64,000 bases of DNA, from positions 2,531,501-2,595,500 of the forward strand of contig NZ_CALSBP010000002.1 in assembly GCF_943373825.1 (NCBI RefSeq). Direction: 5' to 3'. The translations under genes were made by a program, and so were the position numbers. The DNA comes from Aquimarina spinulae (GTDB lineage: Bacteria > Bacteroidota > Bacteroidia > Flavobacteriales > Flavobacteriaceae). Within the stretch, counting starts at the first letter, position 1. The number at the start of each line of letters is the position of its first letter. The notes beneath the pieces were generated by a model, which was not told the DNA's origin, made no database searches, and worked only from the letters and a program-made list of their open reading frames with translations. Positions 60,183 through 64,000 of this stretch are shown here, piece after piece.

Positions 60183-61100
60183 TTAATCCTGTACAATAAT
60201 ATCTTTATTATCCTTATTTCCATATTCTGGCTGTAGCGTAACATGGTTGATTTTAAATTCTTTATGAAGTATATTTTCAATAGTGCTAAGTATTTCTCCA
60301 AATTCTGAAACCAAAATATCACTATCAAAATCTACATGCGCTTCTAAGTGTGTTTCTTCTTCGTTAAGTTGCCATACATGTATGTGATGTATACTTTTAA
60401 CTTTTGGCAAAGCATTAATTACTTTTACTATTTCTTTTAACTCAATAGTATCGGGAGTATACAACATTAATACTTTGAATGATTTTTTTAAGAGATCATA
60501 GCCTACAATAATCAGATAAATTGCAATTATAAAAGTTAATAGGCTATCTACCCAAAATAGTTTATAAAACTTCATTAACAATCCCCCTATCAAAACTGCA
60601 AAAGATGCCATTAAGTCTGTTACCAGGTGTAAATATGCTGATCTCATATTCATATTTACCTTACTATCTCTTCTTAAAAGCAAAACACTTAATCCATTTC
60701 CAAAAATTGCTACTACAGAAAGAATAATTACAACACGTGCACTTATTTCCTGTGGATCTAGTAATCGCTCTATTGCTTCAAACACAAGAATAAATGCTAT
60801 TATAACTAATGAAATAGCATTTATAAACGCTGCCATAATCTCAGCTCTTTTAAAACCAAAAGTTCTTTTAATAGAAGCTTCTCTTTTTGCCAATCGATTA
60901 GCAAAAAAGCTAACTATCAAAGAAAGTACATCACTAAAGTTATGTAATGCATCTGATAAAAGAGAGAGGCTACCAGAAATCAAACCACCAACTACCTGGG
61001 CAGCTGTAATTCCAATATTTAAGAGAATAGAAAATAATAAATTACGCCCAGTAAGTTTATCATGAGAATGTGAATGATTATGAGCGTGAACTTTTACCAT
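60183..61100 (-). CDS. Cation diffusion facilitator (zinc-type efflux)
   Basis: 305 residues with a His-rich N-terminus (MVKVHAHNHSHSHD), six predicted membrane segments and the metal-site pattern SLLSDALHNFSDVLSL in segment 2 plus YLHLVTDLMASF in segment 5 (HxxxD, as in ZitB/CzcD). The C-terminal cytosolic domain (IHHIHVWQLNEEETHLEAHVDF) is the regulatory metal-binding part. It exports Zn2+ or similar divalent ions from the cytosol in exchange for protons. It lies 3 bases after rpiB and 5 before the GNAT gene. Confidence 0.94.
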   Translation of the reverse strand: MVKVHAHNHSHSHDKLTGRNLLFSILLNIGITAAQVVGGLISGSLSLLSDALHNFSDVLSLIVSFFANRLAKREASIKRTFGFKRAEIMAAFINAISLVIIAFILVFEAIERLLDPQEISARVVIILSVVAIFGNGLSVLLLRRDSKVNMNMRSAYLHLVTDLMASFAVLIGGLLMKFYKLFWVDSLLTFIIAIYLIIVGYDLLKKSFKVLMLYTPDTIELKEIVKVINALPKVKSIHHIHVWQLNEEETHLEAHVDFDSDILVSEFGEILSTIENILHKEFKINHVTLQPEYGNKDNKDIIVQD

Positions 61101-61103
61101 AGA

Positions 61104-61538
61104 TTAAATACACATTGGTATCTTATGTACTCTATTTAAATGTCTGCCTCCTTCAAATTTTGTTCCTAAGAATGTTTTTACCATTTCAACAGCTTGAGGT
61201 AGAGATGTAAATCTTGCAGGAATACATATGATATTAGCATCATTATGAAGTCTGGTTAATTCTGTAATTTCTTTTGTCCAGCAAAGTCCAGCTCTAACAT
61301 TATTATATTTATTAGCTGTCATAGCAACACCATTTCCGCTTCCGCAAACCAAAATTCCAAAACTAACTTTTTCAGTATTTACATCTTTTGCTACAGGATG
61401 TACAAAATCTGGATAATCAACACTATTGTTTTCATTAGTGCCGTAGTTAGTAATTTCAATACCTTCAGATTCTAAATATTCTGCGATTGCAAATTTGTAT
61501 TCAGTTCCTGCGTGATCATTTCCAATAGCTATTTTCAT
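61104..61538 (-). CDS. rpiB: Ribose-5-phosphate isomerase B
   Basis: 144 residues from ATG 61538. The frame extends upstream to 61598, but the promoter -7 box (61564-61571) lies inside that extension and homology begins at MKIAIGNDHAG. Conserved blocks: HAGTEYKFAIAEYL, TNENNSVDYPDF, LVCGSGNGVAMTANKYNNVRAGLCW with the catalytic Cys and Gly-rich loop, and HNDANIICIPAR. It interconverts ribose-5-phosphate and ribulose-5-phosphate in the pentose phosphate pathway. First gene of the leftward operon. Confidence 0.96.
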   Translation of the reverse strand: MKIAIGNDHAGTEYKFAIAEYLESEGIEITNYGTNENNSVDYPDFVHPVAKDVNTEKVSFGILVCGSGNGVAMTANKYNNVRAGLCWTKEITELTRLHNDANIICIPARFTSLPQAVEMVKTFLGTKFEGGRHLNRVHKIPMCI

Positions 61539-61563
61539 TTTTTTGTTCGTTTCATTAGTTAAG

Positions 61564-61571
61564 CAAAGATA
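61564..61571 (-). promoter_or_regulatory. -7 box of the rpiB operon
   Basis: Minus-strand TATCTTTG, an exact consensus match 26 bases from the rpiB ATG. TTTG on the minus strand at 61596-61599 is 24 bases away, slightly far for a -33. It excludes the longer rpiB frame. Confidence 0.6.
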
Positions 61572-62091
61572 ATTTAATCTAAAAAAAGTAAACTCCAAAA
61601 AACCAATAATTTAACCCAATATTACGGTAATGTTAATAACTCATAACCTTCTGTTAACACTGAGTGTGAATAAACAGTTCTTAAAATTCATAAAGTTTTT
61701 TTTGGTGGTTTTGATTTTTATTAGAATACAAGTATCGTAGGAAGAAATCAAAATTTTAAACCCTGTTTTTTTGGCTAAGTTTTCAAATGTTAAGTCAATG
61801 TTATAAACTACGGTTTTACCGTAATAATATTAAAAATTTAAGCTGTTGATTAACTATTAACAGTTGTTAATTAAATTTCATTTTTAGAACATTTTCAACC
61901 AATTAGAATAATGATATCCTGTTCATATATATTTTAAAATTCAGTTTAACTTAAAAAACAAATAAAACTTAAAAAAGTTATACCGCTATCCACACTATAT
62001 TATAATCATCATTATTAATTTTAAATTTAAAAAAAAGAAAAAGATATATTTAATATATGTTGAAAACTATAAAGAAAATATGAATACTAGG
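61572..62091. other. Large AT-rich intergenic region with DnaA-box-like sites
   Basis: No coding frame of useful length. Contents: a DnaA-box-like site on the minus strand (TTATTCACA, 61665-61673, matching TTATNCACA), a second on the plus strand with one mismatch (CTATCCACA, 61986-61994), a hairpin TACGG/CCGTA with a TTTTA loop (61809-61823), and several runs built from TTAA (TGTTAACA, ATTAACAGTTGTTAATTAA). These could form an origin-like or merely AT-rich regulatory region. Two sites are too few for a claim; see findings. Confidence 0.35.
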
Positions 62092-62331
62092 TTATACAAT
62101 TCTAAGATGAGAATTTGTGTTCAGATCACTTATGATCTGAAGTACTTTGTTTTTGTCTCTTTTATGAACTTTTAAATTAATACCTCCCAGTGCGTTTGAG
62201 TAGAAAGGAAAAACACCGACCATTGTTTCATTTTCGAAGAAATAAGAAATACCTTCTTGATCTAGAAGTAGTTTAAGTATAGCATACTCAAAAGGATATG
62301 TATATGTTTTGATAGTAATAAAATCTTTCAT
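62092..62331 (-). CDS. DUF2007-type small protein
   Basis: 79 residues, no signal peptide. The pattern IKTYTYPFEYAILKLLLDQEGISYFFENE ... GGINLKVHKRDKNKVLQIISDL fits DUF2007 (putative signal-transducing, GlnB-like alpha-beta fold). Such proteins occur widely without defined function. It is monocistronic as far as can be seen, without an exact -7 box upstream. Confidence 0.8.
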   Translation of the reverse strand: MKDFITIKTYTYPFEYAILKLLLDQEGISYFFENETMVGVFPFYSNALGGINLKVHKRDKNKVLQIISDLNTNSHLRIV

Positions 62332-62459
62332 TTCTTAAAATTATTCCTTGATAATCTTATTTCTACAAGATACAAAATAAGCGTAACAATCAAATTGATA
62401 CTAATCAAAACGAATATCAATTTCTCTTAGATTGATAAATAATTTTTTATAGTAAAAGA

Positions 62460-62639
62460 TTAATTGATTTGACTGGCTTCACGATCTGTTTTTACAGAAC
62501 TATTTATTTCTGATCCTTCTAAAGTATCTTGCTTATGATCTATTGTATTATTAATGTATAAGGTAAACGAATATATACCCAATAGAAATATGAGTATGAA
62601 GAGTAATATGATCTTATGTATTTTTTTGATTTTGTGCAT
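62460..62639 (-). CDS. 59-residue single-helix membrane protein
   Basis: A short frame from ATG 62639 to TAA 62460. The N-terminus is basic (MHKIKKIHK), then one hydrophobic segment of about 19 residues (IILLFILIFLLGIYSFTLY), then a polar, acidic C-terminal tail of about 30 residues (NNTIDHKQDTLEGSEINSS). The positive-inside rule puts the N-terminus in the cytoplasm and the tail outside. No family recognised. The composition (basic end, helix, polar tail) supports a real gene, but there is no homology support. Confidence 0.5.
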   Translation of the reverse strand: MHKIKKIHKIILLFILIFLLGIYSFTLYINNTIDHKQDTLEGSEINSSVKTDREASQIN

Positions 62640-62878
62640 ATCGAATTAAATACTAAACGGATAAAATTGAATCCTAGTGTACTAAAATTAAGTAAATTTT
62701 AAGAAAAATAGCCGTAATTATTTACTTTTTTTTGATGTAATATCTTGATTTACAGATAATGGATTTTATAGCTATTTGGTAGTAATATGATTTAAGTATT
62801 AATAAAAGTTTAAAGTTAAAATTACTGATGTTAAAAGATAAGCTGTACTTTTATCATAAATATATAGAATAGACATTA

Positions 62879-64000
62879 ATGAAAAGAAAGAGTAGAAGAA
62901 GAAAAAAGAAGTCACCTAAAATAGAGAATATTACCCAGGAAATACTCAAAATATTAAAAGCTGAATCAAATAAAAGTTTTAATTATAAGCAAATCGCATC
63001 AAAACTAGGAGTAGATGATGCAAGTAGTAGAAACCAGATTATAAAAAAATTATCTCAACTTGCTGCTAAGAAACAGATAGAAGAGGTAGATAGAGGAAAA
63101 TTTAAAATCATACCTAATATTAATACCTATACAGGTATTCTAGAAATCACTTCAAAAGGTACGGGATATGTAATTGTAAAAGATCTTGAAGATGATATTT
63201 TTATTCCAAATAACAATCTTAATAAAGCGTTAAACGGAGATGAGGTAGAGGTTTATGTGTATCGTAGAAAACGAAGAGGAAAGAGCGAAGGAGAGATTTC
63301 GAGGATTATTTCTCGCAAAAGAAGTGAGTTTGTTGGTGTAATAGAGATTCAAAAAAATTATGCCTTTGTAAATATGCAAGACGGCAAAATGTATACTGAT
63401 ATTTTTATACCTAAGAATAAAATAGCCGATGCAGAGAACGGAGATAAGGTTTTAGTAAAACTAGAAGACTGGCCAGAAAAAGCAGATTCACCTTTTGGAA
63501 AAATAGTTAAAGTATTAGGAAAACCAGGAGAACACAATACCGAGATACATGCTATTTTGGCTCAGTATGGTCTGCCCTATGAGTTTCCTGAGGAGGTAGA
63601 GAATTATGCTAACACTTTAGATACATCTATTCAGGAATCAGAAATCAAGAATCGTAGGGATATGAGAAAAATTCTTACGTTTACTATTGATCCTAAGGAT
63701 GCCAAAGACTTTGATGATGCATTATCATTTCAGATTTTAGAAAATGGTAATTATGAAATCGGAATTCATATTGCAGATGTATCACATTATGTAAAACCAG
63801 GAACAATACTTGATGATGAAGCTTATGAAAGAGCAACATCTGTATACCTGGTAGATAGAGTAGTACCTATGTTACCCGAGGTCCTATCTAATAATGCCTG
63901 TTCATTAAGACCAAACGAAGAAAAATATACATTTTCTGCAGTGTTTGAATTAAATGATAAAGCAGAAATTAAAAACCAATGGTTTGGAAGAACAGTAACC
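62879..64000 (+). CDS. rnr: Ribonuclease R (3' partial)
   Basis: 374 codons are visible from ATG 62879 before the window ends. The N-terminus is very basic (MKRKSRRRKKKSP), then a winged-helix-like region (about 20-75; KQIASKLGVDDASSRNQIIKKLSQLAAK), two cold-shock OB folds (about 80-220; GYVIVKDLEDDIFIPNNNLNKALNGDEV) and the start of the RNB catalytic domain (TFTIDPKDAKDFDDALSF, with the Asp ligands, and HIADVSHYVKPG). RNase R degrades structured RNA 3' to 5' in the cytosol. The missing part should hold the rest of RNB and the S1 domain. Confidence 0.96.
   Translation, partial: MKRKSRRRKKKSPKIENITQEILKILKAESNKSFNYKQIASKLGVDDASSRNQIIKKLSQLAAKKQIEEVDRGKFKIIPNINTYTGILEITSKGTGYVIVKDLEDDIFIPNNNLNKALNGDEVEVYVYRRKRRGKSEGEISRIISRKRSEFVGVIEIQKNYAFVNMQDGKMYTDIFIPKNKIADAENGDKVLVKLEDWPEKADSPFGKIVKVLGKPGEHNTEIHAILAQYGLPYEFPEEVENYANTLDTSIQESEIKNRRDMRKILTFTIDPKDAKDFDDALSFQILENGNYEIGIHIADVSHYVKPGTILDDEAYERATSVYLVDRVVPMLPEVLSNNACSLRPNEEKYTFSAVFELNDKAEIKNQWFGRTVT

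Noticed and set aside
61104..61598. Longer rpiB frame starting at 61598
   Set aside because: The extra 20 residues lie upstream of the promoter box and have no homology to the family N-terminus.
1..64000. CRISPR array, prophage or integrative element
   Set aside because: No regularly spaced repeats, integrase, phage structural genes or tRNA-linked direct repeats were seen.

Overview
The window is AT-rich DNA (GC visibly around one third) from a member of the Bacteroidota, very probably a marine Flavobacteriaceae; an Aquimarina-like genus would fit, but this is a guess. The evidence is T9SS type A sorting tails, choice-of-anchor B/J and DUF5689 proteins, a TonB-dependent receptor, DUF3078/DUF2480/DUF4377 proteins, MbnP/MbnH-like proteins, lipoprotein signals ending in Cys, and Bacteroidetes-type promoters (TAnnTTTG -7 boxes) that in several places decide between alternative starts. 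No rRNA, tRNA or CRISPR array was seen. Two genes run off the ends: a choice-of-anchor B protein at the left edge and RNase R at the right edge.

Layout. 1-7379: a surface-protein cluster with two tandem choice-of-anchor B proteins (only the second carries a sorting tail), a seven-repeat propeller lipoprotein, and an MbnP-like lipoprotein next to a diheme MbnH-like cytochrome c peroxidase. 7512-16195: the SUF iron-sulfur assembly genes sufA-sufB-(lipoprotein)-sufC-sufD, then an inverted serine hydrolase, then sufS-(DUF4377 lipoprotein)-sufE-sufT, followed by a PaaI-type thioesterase. 17068-20987: a GAF/LytS-type sensor with a degenerate ATPase domain, its LytTR response regulator, DUF2480 and DUF3078 proteins. 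21071-28612: GNAT, a tricorn-like S41 protease, a second DUF3078 protein, HflX and an endonuclease-fold protein. 28764-39510: secreted and lipoprotein genes, including a 1536-residue T9SS nuclease with duplicated lamin-tail domains, a PLAT-like lipoprotein, a metallophosphoesterase and two tandem M57-type metalloproteases.

39794-47351 is the most unusual part. It holds a LysR helix-turn-helix fused in frame to a SAM-dependent methyltransferase in place of the normal LysR effector domain, then a REP-associated tyrosine transposase (RAYT) flanked by two identical 33-base palindromes, with a third copy between a DUF5689 lipoprotein and its TonB-dependent receptor and a decayed fourth copy beyond the receptor. 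A secreted endonuclease-fold protein is divergent from the receptor. Together with the two other endonuclease-fold proteins in the window this suggests extracellular nucleic-acid or phosphate-ester scavenging.

47400-64000: a small lipoprotein, a cation/proton antiporter with a TrkA-N domain, a universal stress protein abutting a SulP-STAS transporter with an unrecognised C-terminal domain, a run of hydrolases (MBL, S8, M1), rnpA, a CtpA-like S41 protease, and a leftward operon rpiB-CDF transporter-GNAT. A 553-base very AT-rich gap with two DnaA-box-like sites follows, then DUF2007, a 59-residue one-helix membrane protein and the start of rnr.
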